Shown here piece by piece: positions 1 through 8,480 of a stretch of 64,000 nt of DNA. This DNA comes from Phenylobacterium sp. Its GTDB lineage: Bacteria; Pseudomonadota; Alphaproteobacteria; Caulobacterales; Caulobacteraceae. The first letter of the stretch is position 1; every line of letters begins with the position of its first letter. The position numbers and the translations under genes were made by a program. The stretch is from contig NZ_SCTC01000003.1 in NCBI RefSeq assembly GCF_004299445.1, positions 62,001 through 126,000 of the forward strand, given 5' to 3'. The notes under the pieces were generated by a model, which was given only the letters and a program-made list of their open reading frames with translations, was not told the origin of the DNA and made no database searches.

Positions 1-217
1 GGCAGGCTTCCAGCGAACCCGCCTGCGCCACCTTGCACTCCAGCAGCACCGCGCCGCCCTTGCCCGCCTGCACCGCGCTGGGCGGATAGACGTTGGCGAT
101 GTCCTGGCCGTTGGGGGTGGCGACCCAGTTCACCTCCAGGAGGTCCGGACCCGGCGCCGCGTTGATCGCAGCTGCAGACGAGACGGCCGCCGTGGCCAGC
201 GCGATCCATTGGAGCAT
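1..217 (-). CDS. Secreted TonB-C-like protein, 5' part only
   Basis: The ATG at 217-215 opens a frame that runs off the left edge with about 72 codons visible. It begins with a short hydrophobic, alanine-rich signal peptide (MLQWIALATAAVSSAAA). The mature part has YPPSAVQAGKGGAVLLECKV, the pattern seen at the start of TonB C-terminal-like domains. The next gene on the same strand carries the equivalent segment (LEPGRANLAGSATLECTV), so the two look like paralogues in tandem. Family members are secreted or periplasmic and not necessarily true TonB energisers. Function is unknown, and the rest of the gene lies outside the window. Confidence 0.65.
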   Translation of the reverse strand, partial: MLQWIALATAAVSSAAAINAAPGPDLLEVNWVATPNGQDIANVYPPSAVQAGKGGAVLLECKVAQAGSLEAC

Positions 218-300
218 TTCGGTCCCTAACGCATTGGTTACCGAACCGTTAAAGCAAGTCCGGCGCCAAAGGCCAAGGCGAGCGGCGCGCGGCGCCCCTG

Positions 301-906
301 TCACCGGCCCTGCGGTTTGACCTCGACCACGACCATCATGCGCGACCCGGGCCGGGCGGACGCCGCCGCCCGGGCGCGCTGCACCGCCTCGCCCGCCACG
401 GAGAACAGGGTGGTCCCGCGCGGCTTCACATCCACGACCACGCAGTTGTCGAAGGTCCGCTCGTCGCGCACCCGGCAGTTGAAGCCGACCGAGCCAGACC
501 GGCCGGCCTCGTCGTAGACCACGAGGAGCTGCGGCTGGCCCTGGACGGGCCGGATCCACTGGATCGGGAAGCGCACGGTCCGCCCGACCGTCGAGGCCCC
601 AGACGGCGCCTGGGTGGGCATCTGGAACTTGCCCGCGACGGCCAGGGACGCCGCGCCGAACCCCGAGCCGACCGGGATCTCGTCGGCGGCGACGCAGGCG
701 GTGAGCTCGCCCGCCGGCCCCACGGTGCATTCCAGCGTCGCCGATCCGGCCAGGTTGGCGCGCCCGGGCTCCAGCGGGTAGGCGCGCATCATGTCCTCGG
801 GCCGGGGCGCCTTGGACCAGCCCGGCATGTCGGTCATGGATGGGGGCGGCCGCTGCGGCGGCGACGCGGCCTGGAACAGCAGGGCCAGGGCGATTGCGAC
901 GCTCAT
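301..906 (-). CDS. Secreted protein with two TonB-C-like repeats
   Basis: This 201-residue protein starts at the ATG at 906-904, chosen because GGAGGAGGGG lies just upstream and because MSVAIALALLFQAA is a signal peptide; the frame stays open further upstream without such support. Two units resemble the TonB C-terminal fold: residues about 30-110 (LAGSATLECTVGPAGEL to VRFPIQW) and about 120-200 (GSVGFNCRVRDERTFDNCVV to VVVEVKP). Each has a Cys pair at the same place, suggesting disulphides in the periplasm. There is no N-terminal anchor or proline-rich linker, so it is unlikely to be an energy transducer itself. It sits 84 bp beyond its truncated paralogue and diverges from the EEP-family gene at 1017. 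Confidence 0.75.
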   Translation of the reverse strand: MSVAIALALLFQAASPPQRPPPSMTDMPGWSKAPRPEDMMRAYPLEPGRANLAGSATLECTVGPAGELTACVAADEIPVGSGFGAASLAVAGKFQMPTQAPSGASTVGRTVRFPIQWIRPVQGQPQLLVVYDEAGRSGSVGFNCRVRDERTFDNCVVVDVKPRGTTLFSVAGEAVQRARAAASARPGSRMMVVVEVKPQGR

Positions 907-1016
907 CTTCCCCTCCTCCGAGGCGTGCTCGGCGTTGGCGGCAGGCAACGGAACGCGGCGGTTACGAGTTGCGCACCTTGCCACTGCGGCGGCCAGCCGC
1001 CAAACGTCGGCCTCAC

Positions 1017-1748
1017 ATGCCCCGCATCGTCACCTACAACGTCCATCGCTGCGTCGGAAACGACCGCCGTCTCGACGTGGCCCGGGTGGCCGCGGTGCTG
1101 GCCGAACTGCAGCCCGACATCGTCGCGCTCCAGGAGCTGGACGTCGGCCGCCGGCGCACCAACCACGTCGACCAGGCCCACGAGATCGCCCGGCGCCTGT
1201 CGATGACCCACCATTTCCACGCCGCCATGCAGGTCGAGGAGGAGCGCTATGGCGACGCCATCCTCACGATTTACCCCGAGCGGCTGGTGAAGGCCGGTCC
1301 CCTGCCCGGCCTGCCCCGCGTCCGCGGGCTCGAGCCGCGCGGCGCGCTGTGGGTCGAGGTCGAGATCGACGGGCGGCCCGTGCAGATCGTCAACACCCAC
1401 CTGGGGCTGGTGCCGCGCGAGCAGCAGCTGCAGGCCGCGCATCTGGCCGGGTCCGCCTGGCTGGATCACCCCGACTGCCGCGCGCCGGCCATCCTGCTGG
1501 GCGACTTCAACGCCACCGCCAGCTCGGTGGTCTACCGCACCCTGGTCAAGCGGCTGCAGCCGGCCCGCCAGCTCGCGCCGCGCAAGTCGCCGACCTCGAC
1601 CTTCCCCTCGCAGCTGCCGGTGCTGCGCATCGACCATCTGTTCGTGAGCGCGGGCGTCGAGGTGCACGACGTCACCGCGCCGTTCACGCCCCTGACCCGG
1701 GTGGCGTCCGACCACCTGCCGCTGGTCATGGACTTCGCGCTGGCCTGA
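1017..1748 (+). CDS. Endonuclease/exonuclease/phosphatase (EEP) family protein
   Basis: A 243-residue metal-dependent phosphodiesterase of the EEP superfamily. The ATG at 1017 directly precedes the first strand of the fold (MPRIVTYNVHRC). Hallmarks are visible: TYNVH with the metal-site Asn near residue 7, VALQELD near 40 with the metal-binding Glu, VNTHLG near 126, LGDFNAT near 164 and the terminal SDHLPL with the catalytic Asp-His. No signal peptide or membrane segment is seen. It converges with the phospholipase D-like gene 9 bp downstream. In E. coli the EEP protein YbhP lies beside cardiolipin synthase ClsB, so the same two families sit together here in a different orientation, which hints at a phospholipid role. 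That role is inference, since the family also includes nucleases. Confidence 0.88.
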   Translation: MPRIVTYNVHRCVGNDRRLDVARVAAVLAELQPDIVALQELDVGRRRTNHVDQAHEIARRLSMTHHFHAAMQVEEERYGDAILTIYPERLVKAGPLPGLPRVRGLEPRGALWVEVEIDGRPVQIVNTHLGLVPREQQLQAAHLAGSAWLDHPDCRAPAILLGDFNATASSVVYRTLVKRLQPARQLAPRKSPTSTFPSQLPVLRIDHLFVSAGVEVHDVTAPFTPLTRVASDHLPLVMDFALA

Positions 1749-1757
1749 GGCCGAAGG

Positions 1758-3227
1758 CTAGGTCGTCGTAGGCGGCCGGGCGTGCAGCGTGCGCGCCTCC
1801 TCGAACAGCCGCTGACGCCGCCGCCAGGGCCGCATCGAGTCCGCCGGGCTGGCGGGATCGCCCAGGTGATAGGCGGCCACGAACTCGGACAGCGGCGTCT
1901 GCCGCGCGGGGTCGATCTCGCGCAGGCGGCCCTCGCGGTTGAGGGCGTCGATGGCCCGCACGAGGCTCCCGCCATGCTCGGCCCGCGCCTTCGCCACGGC
2001 GTCGCCCGTATAACCCAGGAAGTGGCCGACCAGGCGGTCGCGCATGGCCCCAAGGATGATGCGGTGCTCGTCGCTATGGGCTTCCACCGCCAGCTCGATC
2101 TCGCTGTCGAAGCCGAACGAGCGGTTGTTCAGGTTGGCCGAGCCCACCCGCGCCAGCCGGTCGTCGAAGAAGCTGGTCTTGGAATGGACGATGATCGTCG
2201 AGCCGGCCGGCGTCCGCGGATAGAGCGCCCGGAAGCGGTGGAACACGTCGGCCACCCGCAGCCGCCAGACCATCGCCCCGCGCGCGTTGTCCATGGCCAG
2301 CTTGTCGAACCAGCTGGGCGAGAACCCGGTCGAGATCAGCACCACCTCGGGACCGTCGGGCTCATGCAGCCGTCGCGCCAGGGCTTCGGTGATGACCGGC
2401 GAGGTGAAGTACTGGTTCTCGAGATAGATCGTCTCTTTCGCGCCGGCGATGGCCGCCAGCGCCAGGCGCAGCAGTTCGTCCGCCTCGGGCTGCCCGCGCC
2501 ACGCCGGCCGGGTGCGCGCGACGCCGACGTCCAGCTGCGTCAGGTGGGCCGGCACGTGATCGGGCCAGGGGTCTCCGCCGGCGTCCTCGGGCGGCGTCAT
2601 GACCTCTCCGTCGCAGCCCACCTGCCAGCGCTCCCGGAAGTGATCGCCCAGGGCGCGCGCCGCCGCGCCGTCGACCATCATCATCACCTCGTGGCGCGGG
2701 TCATGGTACTCTTGGTCGGGCATGATCCGGCGCAGGTCGATGTCCAGGTGGCCGGGTGTGTCCCAGCGGTCGACCGAGATGTCGCCGCCGCCGCAGAACG
2801 CGAGCCGATCATCGACGACGACGACCTTCTGGTGGTGGCTCGCGCCGAACGGGACCTGGTCGTCGAGGCGGAACCGCACCCGGCTGCCCTCGAACCATTT
2901 GCGCGCCTTGTGCGGGAAGAACTCCTGGGTCGCGGCGATCGGCAGCGACGACTTCCAGATCAGGATCCGGATATCCAGGTCCGGCCGCTCGCGCGCCAGC
3001 CGCAGCAGCACATGGCCCACCTCGTCCGGATCGTCGGGGCCGTCGTAGCCGTCGGGGAACATCCGGGTGCGGGGATCGAACGACCACCCCAGGATCAGGA
3101 TCGAGCGCCGCGCCTTCTGAAACGCTTCGTACAGCGCCGTGAAGTAGGCCTCGTTGTCGATCAGGAACGCGCAGCGATCCGCCGGCTCACGGCGCCAGCA
3201 GGTCTCGCCCGGTATCAGTACGCTCAT
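1758..3227 (-). CDS. Phospholipase D/cardiolipin synthase-like protein
   Basis: This 489-residue member of the phospholipase D superfamily starts at MSVLIPGE (ATG 3227-3225); the upstream open frame is low-complexity and lacks a ribosome site. It carries both HKD motifs: HHQKVVVVDDRLAFCGG in the N-terminal half, and HSKTSFFDDRLARVGSANLN near residue 390. The N-terminal block (ILGWSFDPRTRM) and absence of transmembrane helices resemble soluble bacterial phospholipase D proteins and ClsB-type cardiolipin synthases. The likely reaction is phosphatidyl transfer or phosphodiester hydrolysis at the inner membrane. Its convergent partner is an EEP-family phosphodiesterase. Whether it is a synthase or a lipase cannot be told from sequence alone. 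Confidence 0.88.
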   Translation of the reverse strand: MSVLIPGETCWRREPADRCAFLIDNEAYFTALYEAFQKARRSILILGWSFDPRTRMFPDGYDGPDDPDEVGHVLLRLARERPDLDIRILIWKSSLPIAATQEFFPHKARKWFEGSRVRFRLDDQVPFGASHHQKVVVVDDRLAFCGGGDISVDRWDTPGHLDIDLRRIMPDQEYHDPRHEVMMMVDGAAARALGDHFRERWQVGCDGEVMTPPEDAGGDPWPDHVPAHLTQLDVGVARTRPAWRGQPEADELLRLALAAIAGAKETIYLENQYFTSPVITEALARRLHEPDGPEVVLISTGFSPSWFDKLAMDNARGAMVWRLRVADVFHRFRALYPRTPAGSTIIVHSKTSFFDDRLARVGSANLNNRSFGFDSEIELAVEAHSDEHRIILGAMRDRLVGHFLGYTGDAVAKARAEHGGSLVRAIDALNREGRLREIDPARQTPLSEFVAAYHLGDPASPADSMRPWRRRQRLFEEARTLHARPPTTT

Positions 3228-3309
3228 CGGGCTGGCCCTCACCACAGGGGCCACAACCCTATGGCCAAGCTCGGGTTCCCGCGAGAGTCTGAAATTGGCT
3301 GACGACTCT

Positions 3310-3342
3310 AAAAAAAAGGCGCGCCGACCGGGGCCGGCGCGC
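3310..3342 (-). terminator. Rho-independent terminator of the 3373-3726 gene
   Basis: On the minus strand a GC-only stem (GCGCGCCG pairing with CGGCGCGC, 8 bp, loop about 8 nt) is followed by a run of eight T (positions 3317-3310). It lies 30 bp past the stop of the small secreted protein gene. This is the clearest intrinsic terminator in the window. Confidence 0.88.
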
Positions 3343-3372
3343 TGGCGGGGAGCCAGTTGGGCTTGGGTTGGG

Positions 3373-3726
3373 TTACGGGTTGGCGACGTCCTTGCCTTGC
3401 TTGGCGACGCTGGTCGCTCCACCCAGGTAGGCTTGGCAGGCGCCGGTCAGTTCGGCGGTCAGGCGTTCCTTGCGATCCTGGCTCTTGGCCTCCTTGCGGG
3501 CCCGGTTGAACTCTTCCTCGCCGCGGTCGACGATGTAGGTGGCCCGCGCGCGGCGCTCAGCCTTGATCACGCTCGTCAGGGCCGCGGGGTCGACCACGCC
3601 TTCGATGCTGGTGGCCAAACCCTTGCAGCGGTTCGCCCGCAGGTAGTCGACGTCCGTCATCTTACCGGCGGCGACGGCCGGAGCAGCGAAAGCGGCGATG
3701 GCAACAGCGATGAGCGCGTACTTCAT
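3373..3726 (-). CDS. Small secreted protein of unknown function
   Basis: A 117-residue protein starting at the ATG at 3726-3724, preceded by GGGAGA. MKYALIAVAIAAFAAPAVAA is a typical Sec signal peptide ending in AVAA. The mature 97 residues are charged and probably helical, with two Cys (RANRCKGL and TGACQAYL) that may form one disulphide. I do not recognise the family. The gene is monocistronic, with its own intrinsic terminator and about 170 bp of AT-richer upstream DNA shared with the divergent thioesterase gene, so it may be independently and strongly expressed. Confidence 0.75.
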   Translation of the reverse strand: MKYALIAVAIAAFAAPAVAAGKMTDVDYLRANRCKGLATSIEGVVDPAALTSVIKAERRARATYIVDRGEEEFNRARKEAKSQDRKERLTAELTGACQAYLGGATSVAKQGKDVANP

Positions 3727-3833
3727 GGGGTGTCTCCCTAAAACCTGCACGAATGCTGACGGCCGAGGGCGGTAAACTCAAATGAACAAGCCGCAATGAT
3801 CAGTAGTTGCGGATTAATATTAGGTCAGAAATC

Positions 3834-3844
3834 GTAACTGTTAC
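3834..3844. promoter_or_regulatory. Candidate operator GTAACTGTTAC
   Basis: A perfect 5-1-5 inverted repeat lies 53 bp before the thioesterase start, in the only AT-rich patch of the neighbourhood. A related TGTAAC follows at 3873-3878. It could be a regulator site for either divergent gene, but the motif is short and unassigned. Confidence 0.3.
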
Positions 3845-3897
3845 ATGGATACATAAACGGCTTGTAATGTTCCTGTAACACAGGCCAGAACAGCGGG

Positions 3898-4326
3898 ATG
3901 GCCAAGCTCGAACCCGTCCTGGATGCCGAAGGCGTCAACGCCCTGCTCCGCCGCGCCTTCCCGCAGTCGCCGCAACAGGGCTTTCCGCAGGTGACGTCCG
4001 TGACCCCGGGGCGGGTCCGGCTGGTGTCGCCCTACCGGCCCGACATGCTGCGACCGGGCGGCGTGATCGCGGGGCCCACCCTGATGTCGCTGGCCGACAC
4101 GGCGGCCTACGCCCTCGTCCTGGCCCATATCGGCGATCAGCTCATGACCGTCACGTCCCAGCTCAACATGAGCTTCCTGCGCGGGGCCCAGCCCGGCGAG
4201 TTGCACGCCGAGGCCGAGATGCTGCGCCTGGGTCGCCGGCTGGCGGTGATGGACGTGCGCCTGTGGACCGAGGGGCCGGACCGGCTGGCGGCCCAGGCTG
4301 GCGTCACCTACGCCATTCCAGGGTAG
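3898..4326 (+). CDS. PaaI-family hotdog thioesterase
   Basis: A 142-residue single-domain hotdog protein. The helix and following turn read GGVIAGPTLMSLADTAAYALV (in two overlapping parts near residues 57-77), matching the PaaI-type layout in which an Asp or Gly on the central helix contributes to hydrolysis of acyl-CoA thioesters. The strand TVTSQLNMSFLRGAQPGEL is the conserved second block. There is no signal peptide, so it should act in the cytosol on free or aromatic acyl-CoA. The ATG at 3898 has only a weak AGCGGG upstream. The next gene follows 57 bp later and may be cotranscribed. Substrate cannot be predicted. Confidence 0.85.
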   Translation: MAKLEPVLDAEGVNALLRRAFPQSPQQGFPQVTSVTPGRVRLVSPYRPDMLRPGGVIAGPTLMSLADTAAYALVLAHIGDQLMTVTSQLNMSFLRGAQPGELHAEAEMLRLGRRLAVMDVRLWTEGPDRLAAQAGVTYAIPG

Positions 4327-4383
4327 CCGCCCCTTCCGCTGGGTCGGCTGGCGGCGCGGGCGAACCTCACCTAACTTGTGGGC

Positions 4384-4590
4384 ATGAGCGGCCCCCCTCC
4401 CCCCATCAAGACGCCTTGCATCAAGGTCTGTGTGGTCGACGGCGAGAGCGGGCTATGCATGGGGTGCTACCGCCGCCTCAACGAGGTGGCAGGCTGGGCC
4501 AGGCTCAGCGACGCTGAGCGGGACGCGATCCTGGCCGAACTCCCCGACCGCCGGAGCCTGATCCGCCCCGAAAAGCTGGGGATGTTCTAG
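4384..4590 (+). CDS. DUF1289 cysteine-rich small protein
   Basis: A 68-residue protein with the DUF1289 signature: PCIKVCVVDGESGLCMGCYR provides four Cys in the spacing C-x3-C-x8-C-x2-C, followed by the family's W-x-L-x-DAER helix. The cluster looks suited to bind a metal or iron-sulphur group, but no biochemical role is established for the family. The ATG at 4384 begins MSGPPPPIKTP; a GTG two codons upstream is also possible. It follows the thioesterase on the same strand and is convergent with the small hypothetical gene at 4598-4819. Confidence 0.82.
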   Translation: MSGPPPPIKTPCIKVCVVDGESGLCMGCYRRLNEVAGWARLSDAERDAILAELPDRRSLIRPEKLGMF

Positions 4591-4597
4591 GACACGG

Positions 4598-4819
4598 CTA
4601 ACCCGTTGGCTTTGCGCCGAAGAACGAGGTGACAGCCGGTTGCGGCATGAAGTGGGCCGCAGCGGCGTTCATCGCGTCGGTCACGGCCAGAAGCACCAGG
4701 TAGTCGGCGCTGGACGGCCTGCACTTCATCATCATCCGCACCGTCACATTGTAGGCCGGCCGCAGGGCTTCGAACTCGCGCGCCGGGTCGATAAGGCCTG
4801 TGTACGTCACCTTGGTCAT
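4598..4819 (-). CDS. Hypothetical protein, 73 aa
   Basis: The ATG at 4819-4817 is preceded by GAGGAGTGATCC, a good ribosome-binding site, which is the main reason to accept this short frame. The sequence (MTKVTYTGLIDPAREFEAL, then VRMMMKCRPSSADYLVLLAV) is mixed alpha/beta without signal peptide or membrane helix. I do not recognise a family. It stands alone between two genes on the plus strand and ends 7 bp from the DUF1289 stop, convergent with it. Confidence 0.55.
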   Translation of the reverse strand: MTKVTYTGLIDPAREFEALRPAYNVTVRMMMKCRPSSADYLVLLAVTDAMNAAAAHFMPQPAVTSFFGAKPTG

Positions 4820-4989
4820 GGATCACTCCTCGACCGAACAAAACCAGAACATCGTAGGTTGCGCGAGTCATATCCGCGTGCGGTCAGCGCGCATGGTTTA
4901 AAACCGGAAACCGTGTCGATTCACGGGATGCGAACCCCGTCTGCCTTAGACTGCCGGCAACGAGACAGGCCAGAAGGCCGCTTTCTTTG

Positions 4990-5520
4990 GTGATTGAGGT
5001 GTCTTCACTCGGCAAGCTTGCCGCCGTGGCGGTGGTGTCGGCGCTGTGCAGCGCCTGCGCCGTCCAGGCGATGGCCCCGGAGCCGATGCGCATCGCGCGG
5101 CTCGAGGCTGAAGGGTTCGCGACGGGCCCCAAGGCGCCGGGCACGGGCGCCGTGACCAAGGCGGCGGACGGCCACTTCTGGGCCGACGCCGACGTAGCGG
5201 GCCAGGAAGGCGGCGCCGGCAAGGTGCGCTTCCTCGTCGACACCGGCGCCACCGCCGTGGCGCTCACGCCCGCCGACGCGGCCAAGCTGGGCTTCAAGGC
5301 CACCGATCTCAAGTACGGATACAACGTCACCACCGCCGGCGGCTCGTCGCGCGCCGCCGCGATCACTCTGGAGTCGGTGTCGATCAACGGCGCCCGGCTC
5401 GAGAACGTGCAGGCCCTGGTGGTCGCAGACGGCCTCGACGTCTCGCTGCTGGGGATGAGCTACCTAGGCCGCCTCACCCGCTTCGAGGCCACGCGCGAGA
5501 CGCTGCGCCTCCAGCCCTGA
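4990..5520 (+). CDS. Retropepsin-like aspartyl protease, probable lipoprotein
   Basis: This 176-residue protein has one retroviral-type aspartyl protease domain. VRFLVDTGATAVALTPADA near residue 85 carries the catalytic DTG, and the ALTPADAAKLGF segment is typical of bacterial clan AA single-domain proteases that work as dimers. The N-terminus is hydrophobic and ends LCSAC, a lipobox, so it probably sits on the periplasmic face of a membrane. Start choice is open between GTG 4990 and TTG 4987; AGAAGG lies upstream of both. The last 57 bp overlap the convergent dusA gene. Confidence 0.78.
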   Translation: MIEVSSLGKLAAVAVVSALCSACAVQAMAPEPMRIARLEAEGFATGPKAPGTGAVTKAADGHFWADADVAGQEGGAGKVRFLVDTGATAVALTPADAAKLGFKATDLKYGYNVTTAGGSSRAAAITLESVSINGARLENVQALVVADGLDVSLLGMSYLGRLTRFEATRETLRLQP

Positions 5521-6489
5521 GATCACAGCCAGGGCCTCGTCGATCACGTCGAGGCCCGCCCCGGCCTTCACGCCCTCGACCGTCAGTATCCGCCGCCACG
5601 TCCGGGCCCCCGGCCGGCCGTGGAACAGGCCCAGCATGTGCCGCGTCATGCCCGCCAGGTGCGCGCCCTTGGCCAGTTCGCCCGCCACATAGGCCTTGTA
5701 GCACTCGACCGCCGCATACGGATCGACCGGTGTTCCTTCACCAAAGATCCGAGCATCGACATCGGCCAGGATCGCCGGCGTGTGATAGGCCGCGCGTCCC
5801 AGCATGACGCCGTCCACGTATCGGAGATGCTCTTCCGCCTCGTCCAGCGAGCCGATGCCGCCGTTGATGACGATGGTCAGGTCGGGCCGCTCACGCTTCA
5901 GCCGCCAGACCAGCGGATAGTTCAGCGGCGGGACGTCGCGGTTCTCCTTCGGCGACAGGCCCTTCAGCAGCGCCTTGCGAGCATGCACCACGAACAGCTT
6001 CACCCCCGCCTGCGAGCACAGCTCGACCAGCCGGAACAAGCTTTCCTCAGGGTCCTGGTCGTCGACGCCGATCCGGCACTTCACCGTCACCGGAACCCTC
6101 ACCGCCGCGCCCATGGCCGCCATGCATTCGGCCACCAGCTCGGGCTCGCGCATCAGGCAGGCGCCGAAGCGGCCCGACTGCACCCGGTCGGACGGGCAAC
6201 CGACGTTCAGGTTGATCTCGTCATAGCCCTCGGCCTCGCCGATCCGCGCCGCTGCGGCGAGATCGGCCGGATCGGACCCGCCCAACTGCAGCGCCACCGG
6301 ATGCTCCTGCGGGCTGAACGCCAGCAGCCTGTCCCGATCGCCGTGCAGCACAGCGCCCGTGGTCAGCATCTCGGTATACAGCAGCGCGCGCGACGACAGC
6401 GTCCGATGCAGGACCCGGCAGTGCCGGTCGGTCCAATCCATCATGGGCGCGACGCTGAAGCGGTGCGGCGGGTGGGCGATCTTGGTCAC
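5464..6489 (-). CDS. dusA: tRNA-dihydrouridine synthase A
   Basis: A 341-residue flavoenzyme that reduces uridines in the tRNA D-loop using FMN and NADPH. Family features are in order: FSVAPMMDWTDRHCR at residues 11-25, EMLTTGAV near 40, NLNVGCPSD near 95 with the catalytic Cys, VKCRIGVDD near 137 and INGGIGS near 208 at the phosphate end of the FMN site. MDWTDRHCR and the total length point to the DusA rather than the DusB or DusC class. The gene is alone on its strand and overlaps the convergent protease gene by 57 bp at its 3' end, so the last 19 codons of each are read on both strands. Confidence 0.93.
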   Translation of the reverse strand: MTKIAHPPHRFSVAPMMDWTDRHCRVLHRTLSSRALLYTEMLTTGAVLHGDRDRLLAFSPQEHPVALQLGGSDPADLAAAARIGEAEGYDEINLNVGCPSDRVQSGRFGACLMREPELVAECMAAMGAAVRVPVTVKCRIGVDDQDPEESLFRLVELCSQAGVKLFVVHARKALLKGLSPKENRDVPPLNYPLVWRLKRERPDLTIVINGGIGSLDEAEEHLRYVDGVMLGRAAYHTPAILADVDARIFGEGTPVDPYAAVECYKAYVAGELAKGAHLAGMTRHMLGLFHGRPGARTWRRILTVEGVKAGAGLDVIDEALAVISGLEAQRLARGLEAGEAA

Positions 6490-6561
6490 GAAACCGGCTT
6501 GTCGAAATCCACGGCCGACCCAGTCCAGTCGACGCCTTCGCGCTGCAACATAGGGCCTGCG

Positions 6562-8442
6562 TCAGGCCGCATCCAGCTTCACCAGCACCGTGCCCTCGCT
6601 GACCTGGGCGCCCAGCTCGGCGGCGAGGTCGGCGACAACGCCGTCAAAGGGCGCCGTCAGGGCGTGCTCCATCTTCATGGCCTCTAGGGTCAAAAGGGGC
6701 TGGCCCTTGCTCACCCTGTCGCCGGCCTTGACCGACAGGCCCGTGACCTTGCCGGGCATCGGCGCGCGGATGGCCCCGTCGCCGGCCGTGCCGCCCTCGC
6801 CGTCGGCTGCCGGCGGGTGGTCGCGGAAGGTGAAGGCCTCGCCGCCTTCGAACACCACGATCGCCTCGTCGCTTTCGACATGGATGAAGCGGCTGGGCTC
6901 GGCCGGCATCTCGACTTCGAGGGCCTTGTCGCCGTGGAACAGTCGTGTGGTCGTGACCGGGTCGGCGTTGAGGCGGAAGCCCTTGAGCTCCACCCAGGGT
7001 ATGGCCTCGCCCGCACGGCGTTCGACAGCCTCGCGGAACGCCCAGCCGGCGGTGGCAAGCGCCTCTGCCGAAGGCTCGGCGGGGGCCGTGAGGGTCTCCA
7101 TGTCGCGACCGATCAGGCCGGTGTCGATCGAGCCCGCGATGAAGGCGGGAGTCTCCAGGCAGCGGACCAGGAAGCCGGCGTTGGTCTTGACCGGCCAGAC
7201 CTCGACGTCGGCGCAAGCCTCCGCCAGGTCGGCGATCGCCTGGTCGCGGGTGGGCGCGTGCGCGATCAGCTTGGCGATCATGGGGTCGTAGAAGGGCGTG
7301 ATGTGGTCGCCCTCGTCGACGCCCGAGTCCGCGCGGACGTTGGTGGGCAGGCTGAAGCTGGCCAACCGGCCGATGGACGGCAGGAAGCCGGTGGCCGGGT
7401 TCTCGGCATAGAGCCGCGCCTCGACGGCATGGCCGTTCAGGGTGATCTCGTCCTGGGCCAGCGGCAGCGGCTCCCCCGCGGCGACGCGGAACTGCCACTC
7501 GACCAGATCCAGCCCGGTGACCATTTCGGTGACGGGGTGTTCCACCTGCAGGCGGGTGTTCATCTCCATGAACCAGATGCGGTCGCCCTTCAGGCCGTCC
7601 GAAGCGTCGGCGATGAACTCGACGGTGCCGGCGCCCACATAGCCCACGGCCTTGGCGGCCTTCACGGCCGCGTCGGTGACGGCGGCGCGGGTGGCGTCGC
7701 TCATCCCTGGGGCCGGAGCCTCCTCGATAACCTTCTGGTGGCGGCGCTGTAGCGAGCAGTCGCGCTCGAACAGGTGAACGACGTTGCCCTGGCTGTCGCC
7801 AAACACCTGCACCTCGATATGGCGCGGGCGGGTGACGTAGGTCTCCAGCAGCACCCGGTCATCGCCAAAGCTGGCGGCGGCCTCGCGCTGGCATGAGGCG
7901 AGCGCCGCGTCAAAGGCCTCCGCGCTTTCGACCAGCCGCATGCCCTTGCCGCCGCCGCCGGCCACGGCCTTGATCAGCACCGGGAAGCCGATGGCCTCGG
8001 CCTCCTTCTTCAGCCGCGCGGGCGACTGGTCCTCGCCCAGATAGCCGGGCGTGACCGGCACGCCGGCCTTCTGCATCAGATCCTTGGCGGCGTCCTTCAG
8101 GCCCATGGCGCGGATGGCGCTGGGCGGCGGCCCGATCCAGATCAGCCCCGCTGCCATCACCGCCTCGGCGAACTCGGCGTTCTCGGACAGGAACCCATAG
8201 CCCGGATGGATGGCCTCGGCGCCGGCGGCCTTGGCCGCGGCGATCACGCGATCGCCCTTGAGATAGCTGTCCCGCGCCGCGGCCGGCCCGATCAGCACGG
8301 CCTTGTCCGCATCGCGCACGTGGGCGGCGTCGCGGTCGGCTTCGGAGAAGACGGCGACGGTCTCGATATCGAGCCGCCGCGCCGTGGCGAACACCCGCCG
8401 GGCGATCTCGCCCCTGTTGGCGACCAGGACAGAGCGGAACAT
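6562..8442 (-). CDS. mccA: 3-methylcrotonyl-CoA carboxylase, biotin-carrying alpha subunit
   Basis: A 626-residue biotin-dependent carboxylase subunit. The order is biotin carboxylase N-domain (ANRGEIARRVFATARRL), ATP-grasp domain with the glycine-rich GGGGKGMRLV near residue 165, carboxylase C-domain, a linker and a C-terminal biotinyl domain whose EAMKMEH places the biotinylated Lys at about residue 590. It carboxylates biotin with bicarbonate and ATP; the beta subunit then transfers CO2 to 3-methylcrotonyl-CoA in leucine breakdown. Similar proteins serve propionyl-CoA or geranyl-CoA carboxylases, but the companion isovaleryl-CoA dehydrogenase favours the leucine substrate. It is the third gene of a minus-strand operon, separated from the beta subunit by 178 bp that hold an inverted repeat. 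Confidence 0.92.
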   Translation of the reverse strand: MFRSVLVANRGEIARRVFATARRLDIETVAVFSEADRDAAHVRDADKAVLIGPAAARDSYLKGDRVIAAAKAAGAEAIHPGYGFLSENAEFAEAVMAAGLIWIGPPPSAIRAMGLKDAAKDLMQKAGVPVTPGYLGEDQSPARLKKEAEAIGFPVLIKAVAGGGGKGMRLVESAEAFDAALASCQREAAASFGDDRVLLETYVTRPRHIEVQVFGDSQGNVVHLFERDCSLQRRHQKVIEEAPAPGMSDATRAAVTDAAVKAAKAVGYVGAGTVEFIADASDGLKGDRIWFMEMNTRLQVEHPVTEMVTGLDLVEWQFRVAAGEPLPLAQDEITLNGHAVEARLYAENPATGFLPSIGRLASFSLPTNVRADSGVDEGDHITPFYDPMIAKLIAHAPTRDQAIADLAEACADVEVWPVKTNAGFLVRCLETPAFIAGSIDTGLIGRDMETLTAPAEPSAEALATAGWAFREAVERRAGEAIPWVELKGFRLNADPVTTTRLFHGDKALEVEMPAEPSRFIHVESDEAIVVFEGGEAFTFRDHPPAADGEGGTAGDGAIRAPMPGKVTGLSVKAGDRVSKGQPLLTLEAMKMEHALTAPFDGVVADLAAELGAQVSEGTVLVKLDAA

Positions 8443-8480
8443 CAGGCGACTCCGCGGCGCGTCAGCGCCGCAATTGATTG

